A stretch of 64,000 nucleotides of DNA from Nectonema munidae (taxonomy: Eukaryota; Nematomorpha; Nectonematoida; Nectonematidae). Both the position numbers and the translations under genes were made by a program. Positions 1 through 10,070 of this stretch are shown here, in pieces. The notes under the pieces were generated by a model. That model did not search any database. It worked only from the letters and a program-made list of their open reading frames with translations, and had not been told where the DNA came from. How positions within the stretch are numbered: position 1 is the first letter of the stretch; the number at the start of each line of letters is the position of its first letter. The stretch spans positions 62,001 to 126,000 of the forward strand of contig JAUIRK010000256.1 of assembly GCA_030549495.1 (NCBI GenBank). Direction: 5' to 3'.

Positions 1-953
1 ATATTTTAACAACGTTTTGGCAAAAAAAGTGAATCTAAGAAACACGCTTTATCCATATATACTATTTATTTCAAATTTTCATGCTAAAATTTTTTATTCT
101 GTAATCAGGAAGCTGAGAATTTATCCATGCGGGATTAATCAAAACTTTGCACTAAATATTTATTTTAATTAAAAGAATTCAACGCTAATATTAAATAAAG
201 AAGTCAGCAAAGCATTTACTCTACAATATTAAATTGAAGCAAATTTGTTCACATTCTAATCATTGAATATAATGACATACATATATAGAAATAAAAAATT
301 TATAATTAAAAATATCTCCCTTAACTTTAGAACTTAAAAATATCAATTAAAAGATCAAATACAATAAAGGATAATAATATTAATTAAAATATTAGTATAA
401 AATATTACCATGACTAGCATACGTTTTGAATGCCAAAATCTAGATATGTTTTAACAAAGACACATACTATGATAGAATCCACAGTACATTATGTTTGTTC
501 TGTTTTATCAGAGTATTAAAATTTAAAAGATAAACATCACTTTTCTATTGGCAACTATAAAAATTCATACATAATTGTGTAACTGTGATGATTTCGCACT
601 TTAGTTAGCGCTCGTGAAGTGTTAAACACCGCGACGCACATATGTGGCGTCCATTTGCTTTCCCTCTTTGCAATTCTATTTTTACTGCATTATCATTATA
701 TAGATAAGTTAGCTGTACATGCTGACACTTTTGTTATTGTAAGTTTCATTATTTTCTATTTTTAAACCAACAAACCTAATCTGATAGAAGACAAATTAAG
801 TGAACAAGAGAGATAAAATTTAGATAAATCACAAAAATATCATTTCAAGAAGGTGTCAATCAAGTTACAAATAAATGAATATAACATAAGAAAAAAAAGT
901 AGAGAATAAAGATATCATGAATATAATGATAGAAGAAATAAGAGTATAATCGG
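1..953. other. 3' flank of the serpin gene, no gene recognised
   Basis: AT-rich sequence downstream of the serpin stop codon (the gene is on the minus strand). I see no open frame with protein-like composition. I did not find a clear AATAAA signal on the minus strand within the first 250 bases after the stop, so the transcript end is not placed. Confidence 0.5.
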
Positions 954-1212
954 TTAAACAGATGAAAGAGGATTGTTTAATTTGCCCAGAAAGTGAACTT
1001 CATTTTCCAGCGGGTCGTGTATCATGAAATAGAAAGGCTTGTTTGCGGTAAAGTAGACTATTTTGGGAGTAGATGTAAGTCCGATTTCAGAAGCGGAAAT
1101 GCCCGAAGCTCGTGTTCCCTCTTCATCGACTTCCATTAAGGCTTTGTGGTGTAGCTGGTTTATGCATAAATTTCGCGTTTTCGAGAGGCGAGTAAGTTGG
1201 GCGAGATTTTCG
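954..1212 (-). CDS. Serpin, last exon (hinge, reactive-centre loop, C-terminus)
   Basis: C-terminal exon of a serpin, a protease inhibitor that traps its target by inserting the cleaved reactive-centre loop into beta-sheet A. Visible family signatures are HKALMEVDEEGTRAS (hinge, matching the HKAxxEVNEEGTEA consensus) and KPFYFMIHDPLENEVHFLGK before a final NP, the usual serpin ending. The exon starts after a TTAG acceptor at 1213-1214, and its single leading base completes the codon left open by the previous exon, giving IDAF-NENLAQLTRL. Counting from the hinge puts P1 near the Leu-Thr of the IGLTSTP segment, so a trypsin-type (Arg/Lys) specificity is not predicted. P9 is Ile, bulkier than in most inhibitory serpins, so inhibitory activity is likely but not certain. 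The stop is TAA at 956-954. Confidence 0.88.
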
Positions 1213-2385
1213 CTAAGATGAGGAATATACAAAGTTTTAGCGAATTAAAACACGTCACAGAGGAAAAAATTAGTTCTTCTTACTAATTAAGTTAGTAAAC
1301 TAGTTTGCTCATAAGATCACTAATTAGTTGATTTTACTTATTTTATCTAATTAACAGTTGAAGGAGTAAATGAATATTTTTTTCAAAACGCGTAAAAGAG
1401 TCAATTGACGAAAAGTGAAGGATATTGCTTTAATAATAATTATCATTAATGAAAAACGAAACAAAATAACATTTATAGTAAAAATATCAATGAGATTCAG
1501 AAGAAAATATTTGAAAGCGCTATTTTTTGATATTTCAAAAAAATTGATATAAAAAACTTTTTTAAAAAAAAATGAAATGACAAAAGCAGGCGTTGCATAT
1601 AAATGTTAGAACTATGAAAATGTTAACATTCCATCTTTTAAAACATTGAAATAAAAAGAGCTTCAATTGACTCAGCTGTCTGTTCTAGTGTTAAGGGTAT
1701 ATATAGTGTGCGTGAGTAAGGTTGGCTAGATACTCGGTTTCGATAACTTAAGGTCTTGGGTTCGGTCCCGCATCCTCACAGTTCGATATAAGGGGCGCAA
1801 TTGTGCCTACTCGATGAAAACACCATATGGTACATTCACCTTCCTTTTTACCTTTTAAGGGCATACTTTGAAATTAATTAAATGTAATCATTGAATGCTC
1901 GTTTTCATAACAAAACTAATCTTATTTATAATTCTACTTAATTAGGGTAGTTAAAATTTACTTTTCATTTTTATTAATTAAATTTGAAAAGTATATTTTG
2001 GCATATAACTTGGATAAAAAATTTTCATCAGGTGGTTGAAAATTATGGCCAAATATATTTCTTGAAAATGCTAAAAATTCATTTTCTTTGATCAAAAATA
2101 TCTCAAGTCCCCATTTGTTGAGTCAAACATATTTAATTTCCTAAAAACTGAAATATGATAGGGGGAGATATAAAAGTTTAGCAAAAAGAAAGCATAATCA
2201 TTATATTTAAAGACCCCAGCATACAACTTTTGAATATTCTTAGAAAAACATTAAAAGTTTCAATCGCTAAGATCTTTACAATTTCTAATATAATTAGAAA
2301 TCAGTCTAACTCACCAACTAACTAATTTTACTAACTTTCTTTGTTAGTGGAAACTAATTTTTTACCCGTTGAATATTAAACATAC
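1213..2385 (-). other. Serpin intron 3
   Basis: Intron between the third and fourth modelled serpin exons, starting GTATG after TTTAA and ending TTAG. It holds one tRNA-like SINE (1706-1860) and, at 1260-1345 and 2300-2365, short AT-rich blocks built around ACTAATTAG and ACTAACT words that recur elsewhere in the window. No coding sequence was seen. Confidence 0.6.
1706..1860 (+). repeat. tRNA-derived SINE, head type 1 (copy 1)
   Basis: About 155 bp with a tRNA-like head: an A-box-like TTGGCTAGATAC, then CGATAACTTAAGG, then a B-box-like GGTTCGGTCCC at normal tRNA spacing. The body continues with AGTTCGATATAAGG, TCGATGAAAACACC and a tail TTTTTACCTTTTAA. The same order of blocks recurs at 3371, 35834, 58590 (minus) and 63868 (minus). 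Internal Pol III boxes and dispersion are the hallmarks of SINEs. Confidence 0.7.
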
Positions 2386-2709
2386 TTAAAAGCGTCAATC
2401 AATCCCAAACCAATCAAAATCTCCTTTGTCTCTCCCCCAAAGTCTACTCTAAATTTGGGTATTCTGAATTGTGTGAAGTTTACTGGAGAGTTGTATATCG
2501 AAGACATTTTATTCAGGAGGTTTGCGTTCATAAGCGTGCTTGGATTCCTGGGAATAGCAACCACCATGTTCAATGTTGAATTTTTGTACGGCAAAGCAGC
2601 TATGCTAACTTCTTCTTCTTGAAGAACGTAGGCGTTGTATGAAGCCAACATCATATCCACGTTAACTTGGCTTCCATCATTCAAGTTAAAGGTATCTTGA
2701 TAAGTTGTC
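2386..2709 (-). CDS. Serpin, third modelled exon (sheet A / s3 region)
   Basis: Carries the middle-to-late part of the serpin fold. The motif DGSQVNVDMM matches the serpin pattern of a short turn followed by V-x-MM. AALPYKNSTLNMVVAIP matches the strand that usually reads ALPYxxxxLSMxIxLP. FRIPKFRVDF followed by LGLIDAF matches the LPKFKxxxxxxL...LGMxDAF block. The acceptor is TTTTAAG at 2710-2711 and the donor is GTATG at 2385-2381. Length 324 nt splits as 1 + 321 + 2, which fits the phases of both neighbours. Confidence 0.87.
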
Positions 2710-3370
2710 CTTAAAAGGGAAAAAATCTAGATCATGCCACTTTGAAATCTTTTTCGTGAATAAAGCGTGAAAGAAGAACAAGAGGAGGTTAATTAAAAAC
2801 CAAAAATTAATATAAGAAAATATTAAAAGAAAAATATGATTGCTTAAAAAATAAGAATAATTATTTTGTTTCTGGAATTTAAAATGTGAAAGATTGTGAG
2901 ATACGCAAAAAGCTGGAAAAGCCGCTACGATGTGAACACACAAAAAAAAATGTTACAGAAGAGTAAAGTGTTACAGTAAGACAATGAAGCAAAAAATTTC
3001 AGGTGTATCAATCGCCTGTAGAGAAAATAAGGAAAGTATATTGCCAAGGAAATTGAAACAATTTATATCACATGACAGAAAGTTTTTTAAAGCAAAATTT
3101 GAATTAAAAATTGAACAAGTGGTAGTAAAATAAATTAATTTTTGTATGGGCCAGGCACTATTGCTATAATAAGGTTGCAATATTAAATTCTTTTGAGTGA
3201 ACGCTGATTGGACAGACTAAAAATTTTGATATAATTGTATTTCCAGACAGGAGATGAAGTCCAAAAATGTGGGACAATTTTTTCAATTTAATTGAGGAAA
3301 GAGATTTTTAAAGGTGAGCATTACAGTTGTATACTTGTAAAGAAATGAACGATTAGAAAAGGACGGCGAT

Positions 3371-3480
3371 TAGGTTTGTTTAGGTGCTTGATTCGATAAC
3401 TCAAGGTCTTGGGTTCCAAAGCGCATCACATCTGCTTTTTCGATAAAAAACATTTCACTGTAAAGGCAAAAAGGTAAAAG
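3371..3480 (+). repeat. tRNA-derived SINE, head type 1 (copy 2)
   Basis: Diverged copy of the SINE at 1706. It keeps CGATAACTCAAGGTCTTGGG, the start of the B box (GGGTTC), and the downstream TCGATAAAAAACA and AAAAAGGTAAAAG blocks. The CCC half of the B box is mutated, so this copy is probably not transcribed by Pol III. Confidence 0.6.
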
Positions 3481-3744
3481 ATTGTAATCAGAATTTTCTT
3501 TCCTTTTAGAATCAAAAGTTATTTACAAATTAAGAACTTCAAAATGTCCAAAGTCAAATCATTATTCAGAATTAAAAATGCAAAAAATGAAATCAAATTG
3601 TGGAAAGGATCAAAATGCAAAAAGTAAATTTTTTGATACAAATATTTTTTACTATTGAATATTCATTAAATTTATTTTCACTTTTCAAGACAAAAGAAAT
3701 GCTTAACGGCTAGTATTATATATATATCAGGGATGGATTTATTT

Positions 3745-3786
3745 GGGGGGGGGGGGGGGGGGGGGCAGCCCCCCCCCCCCCCCCCC
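3745..3786. repeat. G21-CAG-C18 homopolymer hairpin
   Basis: A run of 21 G (3745-3765), then CAG, then a run of 18 C (3769-3786). The two runs can pair with a three-base loop. The run is preceded by TATATATATCAGGGATGGATTTATTT and followed by TCCTCACTG. CAGGG at one side and CACTG at the other look like short hAT-type ends, so this may be a tiny non-autonomous element; that part is inference. Run lengths may be affected by sequencing or assembly. Confidence 0.8.
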
Positions 3787-3894
3787 TCCTCACTGTTTTT
3801 ACACACATTTCAAAAAATAAGCTCATAAGAAATGAAATTATAAAAACAATGGTGAAATTAAACAATGTAGTGACTTTGAATTTGAATCTTTATG

Positions 3895-4068
3895 ATAAAG
3901 GTAAAAAGTGGTTGGTATTTTCATCGAAAAAAGTACTAATGTGCAGCTAACATCGAGCTATGGATAATCTAGCAGAAGCGAGGCTTAAACAACCCGGATC
4001 TTCAGATCGATAGCAGCGCTTCTAACCGTTTAACCTCGCAGCCACTAAACCACTCACGTTTTGATAAA
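3895..4068 (-). repeat. tRNA-derived SINE, head type 2 (class II tRNA-like)
   Basis: On the minus strand the head reads GTGGCTGCGAGGTTAAACGG, resembling the A-box arm of a serine/leucine-type tRNA, followed after about 40 bases by a B-box-like GATCCGGGTT. The 3' half contains TTCGATGAAAATACC and TTTTTACCTTTAT, which match the 3' body of the type 1 SINE at 1706. It therefore looks like a different tRNA head joined to the same tail. Confidence 0.6.
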
Positions 4069-4157
4069 AACGGGAAAGTTAGTTTAAACTTTTAAATAAC
4101 AACTTTTCACGATAGAAATTATTAGAAAAAAATTCGAAAAAGTGGCACAGCCTAATT

Positions 4158-6290
4158 TATGATATGATATGATATGATATTTATTTACAAATGAAAGTTT
4201 ACGCATGAGAAAAGTATGACAAAAACAACTGAACCAAATTATCGAAACAGTATGAAAATAATGTAGGTAATTTTGTGAAGATCCAAAAGCCAGGAGGCCG
4301 CAGTTAGGATTCAACACAGACTTTCAAGGATAGGGTAGAAAAATGAAGCATCGAGGACACGAGTTCAAAGCATTGCTCACGGAAACAAAGTGGAATATTG
4401 TTGTAGAGTCAAATAATAAAATTAGGAAGTAGAGCAGACATAGCAGTTTCTGTCACAATAGGTATAATGGCTATAGGAAAAAATGAAAAAATTTTTCCAA
4501 ATTTTTTTGAAGGTTTTCACAGATAAACTGGGGTCTTGAAAGAGAAAAGGAAATTGTTTGTGAAGTAAATTTGTTTTGTATCTGACTGACACAGTAGAAG
4601 TTGAGAGTCGGAAAAACACAGGCAAAAGATCGTGTGCTTTTCGGGTTTCGTGCTTTATATTATCATTATATTGTAGAAATTTGCTGAAGAGTCCATGTGG
4701 TCTGTTATTGATGTTTTTATGCAAAAAGCAAGCAACTTTAAGATTGAAGAGATCATTCAGTTTGAGTAGATAGTGAATTTTGAAGACAGGTTCTGTGTGT
4801 GAGTTGTATTTGAGATTGAAAACATTTCTGAGAGCACGCTTTTGTAAAATCTCAATACGATTTTTACCGCTTGGGTACCAGTTTATGAGGCTATACTGAA
4901 TGTGTGACAAGAACAGAGTTTTGTAAAGAAGGAGCTTGATATTCGTAGGAAAGATATGTTTTGTGCGATGAAAAACTCCAATAACTTGGCTCAATTTATT
5001 TGAAACCATATTAACATGATGGGAAAAGCTTAGCTTATTGTCAAGCACAAGCCCAAGTAAATTAAACTTATTGACTATGTTGAAACGTGCTTTGGATAGA
5101 AAGTCTTCATTTACACTGTCTTTCATGGATACAACCATTGCTTTAGATTTTACATAGTTAATTTTCAAATCATTATTCGTGCACCAAGCATAAAATAGGT
5201 TTAGATTATATAAAAACATGTTAATATTGATACAATTATCTTTTTTAATACAGGAAAGTGGGAAATAGCCACAGAAGTCATCAGCATAGAGAACAAAGGA
5301 AAATATACTTGATACATCAAAAATATCATTTACATAGAGACTAAACAATAGGGGAGATAAAATAGAGCCCTGTGGTACACCTGATCTGATAGGAGTGAAA
5401 GACGAAAGAGAATTATTCACCGATACACACTGTTTGCGAGCAGAAAGATATGAACAGAGGAGTGAAAGAGAGTTTTTACTGATCCTAGACTTAGAAAGTT
5501 TTTGGATCAACAGTGAGTGGTTGACTGAATCAAAGGCCTTACTCATATCAAAAAAAAGAAGGACCATGTCTTCTTTTTTTTTCTAAAGAGGAAACGAGTT
5601 CTTCAATGAGGAAAGAGTGCAAAATTTCTGTTGAATAGTCCTTCCTGAAACCGAATTGATGCTTATGAACAAGTTTATTTTGCAATATATGACCTTCAAG
5701 CTGAGTGAGAATAACTCTTTCAAAAACTTTGGAAAGTGCAGGCACCAACGAAATAGGTCGGTAGTTATCTACATCTCTCCGATCTTCTTTTTTCCAGAGA
5801 GGGATTACTTTATGTGTTTTGAGAATAGAAGGGAATATGCAATGTCTAAAAGCCGAGTTGATAGCCATAGCTAAAAACTCAGAGACAGCCGTACCAATTA
5901 GCTTAATATGATAAGTCGATATGCCATATATATCACATGAATGACTGCTTTTTATTTTGTTTATTTCATTCAAAACACCTACGCTATCAACATTAATGAA
6001 AGAAAAAGAGCCATCATCATAGGCATAAGAAGATTCATGTGTAAAATTGTTTGGAACATTCGAGCAAGCACGAGAGAAATAAGCATTAAGCTTTTCAGCA
6101 ACTAAATAGTCGTTATCTATGAGCGTATCTCCTTCTCTCAAAAAAAATACTTCTAGTTTGAGGGTTTTTCAGTGTTTTATTGACTATTGACCAAGTCTCC
6201 TGAATTGAACTATGTTTAGTAAAAAGATTACCATAGTATGATTCTTTTAGGAGACGAACTTTGTACTTAATTAAATTTCTCAAAGAAAAA
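4158..6290 (-). mobile_element. CR1/Jockey-type LINE, 5'-truncated
   Basis: Non-LTR retrotransposon in serpin intron 2, in the same orientation as the gene. The 3' end is marked by a (GATAT)n microsatellite at 4160-4182, which on the element's strand is the short tandem tail typical of this clade. Going 5' there is about 240 bp of 3' region, then the reverse transcriptase (6141-4422). No endonuclease or ORF1 is present, so the copy is 5'-truncated near 6290. Reading frames are preserved well enough to suggest a fairly recent insertion. Confidence 0.8.
4422..6141 (-). pseudogene. LINE reverse transcriptase (frameshifted)
   Basis: About 570 codons of non-LTR reverse transcriptase. Blocks in order: DNYRPISLVPALSKVFE (finger), HQFGFRKDYST, FFDMSKAFDSVNHSLL (motif A), SGVPQGSILSPLLFSLYVND (motif B), LYADD (motif C, catalytic), KFNLLGLVLDNKLSFSHH (motif E/thumb) and the C-terminal LQKRALRNVF block. 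One frameshift lies in the A-run at about 5570-5582, just before motif A; the rest is open. The upstream 6142-6290 still reads as LINE-like in another frame. Product: target-primed reverse transcription enzyme, now inactive as a single protein. Confidence 0.85.
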
Positions 6291-6480
6291 GTTTAATTTA
6301 CTTATATATAGATAAGAGAAAAATTTGAGCTTAAATTTTAACATGTGTACCAGTTGTGTCGGGACGAGGAAAAAAGTGAAACCAAAGCTTTTATGTTCAA
6401 CTTATCCGATTTTACACACAACTAGATTTTATTGAATTTATTAAGTTAATAGAAATTTTGTATATCGTATAAAAGCTTAC

Positions 6481-6808
6481 CTAAACACATTTTCCCATTT
6501 GGCGTCAAAAGAAATGGCACTAGCAAATAAAATTTTGGTCATAGGATCAATCGAATGGCTTGGAAAAAAGTCTTTTATCTTATCTGCCGTGCTTTTCCTG
6601 ATCCACTCGTTTATTTCAACTCGTGAGTTTTCGTTATCCTGAGATATATTTAACTTTTGTAAGGAAAAATGATTCGATGTAGACACATCATTTAGCATTG
6701 ATTCAAAACTTTCTAAAACATGTATTCCTTTGGCGACGTAAATTTTTGACGCAAGCTGCATAACATCTTCCTTTTGTTTCAACACTTCTGTAGTCTCTTT
6801 CTCAGATC
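6481..6808 (-). CDS. Serpin, second modelled exon (helices D-F, strand s3A)
   Basis: Encodes a long mid-serpin segment. LASKIYVAKGI matches the family's ANKLFVxxG block. INEWIRKSTADKIKDFF matches the INxWVxxxTxxKIxxLL helix. ILFASAISFDAKWENVF matches LVLxNAIYFKGxWxxxF. The acceptor is CCATAG at 6809-6810 and the donor is GTAAGC at 6480-6475. The 328 nt split as 2 + 324 + 2, joining exon 1 and exon 3 in frame (WENVFR-TTYQDTF). No stop or frameshift. Confidence 0.9.
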
Positions 6809-7475
6809 CTATGGAGATATCATAAAAATTAAAGGAAAAGTAAAAGAAATAAATCTTATTTCAACTTTTTTGAGCGTAATTTACCCATCTAAGCCTAATT
6901 TTTCTTAAAGAAAAAAAAACAAATTAATCTGTCTCATCATTTATAAAATTGGAATTATTTTATTGAAACAACAACTTTCTTTTCAGTTGTGTTTCTTATC
7001 TATTTTTTGAGATTGCGTGTTTTCCAGATTAACAAGTTTTATTTTATCTAATTTGATCCAACACACACACAATGAAAAGTAGTTGTTTTTAACCTAAACG
7101 GATAAATTTTAGCATATATAAAACAAAAAGGATCTTGTTTAGAAATTACCGTATAACTTTGATTAAAATAGTTTTGAAATTAGCATATAATTTTGAAGAT
7201 AACTCAGGTTCTGTGAAATTCGATATATTATATCAATGTATCACAGATGTGGAAAATTTTATTAACATTTTTTGACGAGAAATAGGATTTAAGTTTTATA
7301 GCTTTTTATAAAAAAAATGCGAAGTAGTTCGATAAAACAAAATATGCCTTGGGTGCCTGGTCAAAACGGCCAAAACCTAAAACGGCCAAAACTAAAACGG
7401 ACAAAAAAGTTGGCTTTTCTGATCCCATTTATCAGTGTATTCGATAAGGCATAGTGTGTAAAATAAGGTCCAAAC
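6809..7475 (-). other. Serpin intron 1 (of the modelled part)
   Basis: Intron between exons 7703-7476 and 6808-6481. AT-rich. At 7363-7410 it holds three imperfect copies of an AAAACGGCCAAAAC word. Nothing coding was seen. Confidence 0.55.
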
Positions 7476-7703
7476 CTTTTCCATTTCCTTTCGTTAGAAT
7501 GGATTCAGCATCCTTGTTCAAAACGGTCAAGACTTGTTCGAGTGTGGGCCCTTCAGAAGCTAGGGCGATCAATCGCAGAACTGTGCTAAGACTGGATGGA
7601 GAAAACACGATGTTACTCCCTGGATTATCATTGGTATAAGAATTGAGCATTTTCACTTCAAAGGAAGCGTCATTAAATTTCTTGATTTCATCTTCTTCTC
7701 TTC
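7476..7703 (-). CDS. Serpin, first modelled exon (helix A/B region)
   Basis: Start of the recognisable serpin body. FNDASFEVKMLNSY corresponds to helix A. NIVFSPSSLSTVLRLIALAS matches the NVFFSPxSISxALAMxxLGA block. The acceptor is AAAAG at 7704-7705. The donor is inferred at AAAG|GTTTGG (7475-7474), because it leaves one base and exon 2 supplies two; the donor is weak, and the frame stays open to 7432 if it is not used. The initiator methionine and signal peptide must lie in an exon above 7703, which I could not find; a transposon-derived region at 8.2-10.1 kb lies there. The four exons total 1139 nt. Confidence 0.82.
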
Positions 7704-8238
7704 CTTTTAAAATGAGAAATATTGAAAATTAAATCATTAATAAAGTCCCACTTAGTTATTAATTTTTAGTTCTGATAAATTGAGATTTTGATAACAAGAC
7801 ATACAAGCTAGAATTTCTCTTCAACGAATTGAAAGACTAGAGCAGTGATGGCAAACCTTTTAAGACTCCGTTTCGGAATTACAGACCTATAGCATATGCA
7901 TGTCATATGATGGCACATGTTATTTGGAGAAAATAGTGTGTTTGTTTTAGTGTTGCAATTTAAACACAAAATTAAAGCTTTTGTTTTCTAAACACTTATT
8001 AAAAAGAAAATTCTTGTAGTTGAATGTTTAGATTCTAAACACAATTCAAACCATAGATGGCAACCTTTGTTCACCTGGTCATGGGCCACGAGCTCTAATT
8101 ATAGATATATACAGAATAAGCATGAAATTGAATACGTACTTATACTCTTATATATACTATAATTATATATATACTTTATTGCAAAAAACTATATATAAGA
8201 TTTTAATTTTTTTTAATAACAAATGTACCAAGATAACA
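7704..8238. other. Upstream intron region with hAT-end-like sequences
   Basis: No gene. Two stretches look like ends of hAT elements: CAGTGATGGCAAACCTTTTA at 7843 and GATGGCAACCTTTGTTCACC at 8053, the latter followed by TGGGCCACGAGC. Matching opposite ends were not found, so these are probably truncated pieces. The rest is AT-rich. Confidence 0.35.
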
Positions 8239-10070
8239 TTAAGTCTTTAAACAATATTTGGTAAATTTTGGATAATTTTTTCTGTTTTCAGTGAAATTTT
8301 GAAGAACAAATTGTTTTGTTTTTTCAACATTTGTAAGGATATTATGATAATCTTCTATGAGCTTTACTCCTCTTTCTGCAACATCATTTACAACTTCAAT
8401 TTAAACCTTCTTTAAAACAGGACATTTCTTTCCATAACAAAGGATCGTCATTGAGAAAGACTGTACTGATTGAAAATCACGCGAAAATTTTTTTGTATGC
8501 TGATGAAAAAAATCTAAAGTTAAAGAAGGAGACAACTTGTTTTTAAGAAGCCAATATTTATTCACATTAATTTCATTATTTTTAGTCGATGAATTTATTA
8601 TAATTTTAGCCATTTTTGCTTTGATATTATTCGTGGTATGGCGCTTTAATTGAATTAGGACAAGTAAGCATATTCTTGTTATAGAGTTAATTTGTGACAA
8701 TTCCATTTTAAACTCATTTTGAAATATAAAAATTTTTAAAGTATAAATTGCTTTGGACATCCATCTTGCATGGCTGACAGCACCAGGTCTACGAAATAAT
8801 ATTTCATTGCCATGAACTTGACCAATAGATATTAATGTGAGTTCTCGTAGCTCTTTATAATCATCTCTTATCTGATTCTTTTGAGAAAGATGATGTTTGA
8901 CAAATTTAGAAATTTCACAGCGATCATAATCAGAAATTTTATCTCTGCCTGTTATATACTTTTTTTGATCTATTGCGTACCAATTTTCCTTGAATTTTTT
9001 AAAGAGAATCATATCAGGAGCAGAAGTGGGTTTCATTAGTAAATCAAAACTAGCTCAAAAATATGATGCCTACAAGGTAAATATAACAATTCACGCATTA
9101 ACATTTTTTGAATAATTGTGCATACACCATTCTTTGACCTGTATTGCTAGCTGTTGTATTAAAGCAAAGTGCTTGAACGTTATCTAAAATATTCCAATTT
9201 TCAATTGCTTAATATATTGCTAATATGCTTGATTTTCTCCACAGCTTGATTTAATTTTGGGAATATCCAGTAATTGTTCTTTTTCATGAAAAGTTGTTAT
9301 AATAGCAATCCTATTGAATTTTTGGCTTGATTCTAAAAACAGTTTTTCATCACAATGCAAAATAATATCTGGGCATTCATTTAAATAGGAAGTTTGTCTA
9401 ATATGATGGGTTCTTCTTCTCTAAATTTTTTTCTTAATCTTTGAAAAGAAGCGCGATTTATTATAAGATTTTCTGTAGAAACATTAAAAGCATCAGCAGC
9501 TGACTTCAAAATATGCATTCCATTTCTGTCACTAATTTTGTATCTGTCAAAAACCCTCAGCCAGGCGGGAGTAAAAAAATCGCAAGTACCTTTAACATTA
9601 ACTTTTTATCAAAGTTTTTCAGTTGTTTTTTTCAAAGATTTTCTAACTTCTGAAGAAAGATCAGTTTCTTCATCGCTGTGAATGTTTTGTTGAGATTTCA
9701 TTTCCTCCTGAGAAATTTCCCATCTTTTTTCCTATCTTTCAACTTCATTCATTTTTCTCCTTAATAATCTTTCTTCTTTATGCAATAACTTTTGATCTAA
9801 TCCAGTCATAGAAACGGACCGACCTTTTTGAGGTTGAAGATTCAAAAACATTTCATCCTCTTCAATTTTTATTTGAGACAAAGCATTCAAATGGGCTATA
9901 TCGAATAAATCATCTATTCTTTCGACAAAGATATCTTTTTTTGCCTTTTCTTTGGAAGAAGATCTGTTAACATTTGTTTGTAAATCTTTCCATTCTTCGT
10001 AGAATTTAAGCAACTTTTCAATAAAATTGTCAATTCTTTTGTGGGAATTCGAGCTTTCTGCCAAAAAATA
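8239..10070 (-). pseudogene. Transposase-like pseudogene, widespread unnamed family
   Basis: Minus-strand decayed coding region of about 1.8 kb. Blocks in order: an N-terminal charged segment (10064-9732); FDRYKISDRNGMHILKSAAD (about 9550) with INRASFQRLRKKFREE; ALCFNTTASNTGQ (about 9150); RELLYLPCRHHIFELVL; APDMILFKKFKENW; RRPGAVSHARWMSKAIYTLK; and a C-terminal NDVAERGVKLIEDY block that ends at the TAA at 8241-8239. From memory, proteins with FDTTASNTG, CRHHIxEL, GAxxHARWMSKAIY and DVAERGVxLI are common in arthropod and cnidarian genomes and behave like repeats; I cannot assign a superfamily. The 9036-8401 part is continuous, with one in-frame TAA at 8403-8401 before the C-terminal block. 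Several other disruptions occur between 9040 and 9730. Confidence 0.65.

Larger units (their letters stand above)
2710..4159. other. Serpin intron 2, part downstream of the LINE
   Basis: Non-coding intron sequence of the serpin gene. It holds two SINE copies (3371-3480 plus; 3895-4068 minus) and a long G-run/C-run hairpin (3745-3786). Otherwise AT-rich and featureless. Confidence 0.55.

Noticed and set aside
2686-3180. Minus-strand frames rich in F, L and S
   Set aside because: Typical chance frames of AT-rich DNA; no domain, and inside a serpin intron.
4576-5874. Plus-strand open frames at 4576-4773, 5395-5586 and 5656-5874
   Set aside because: Antisense shadows of the LINE reverse transcriptase on the minus strand.
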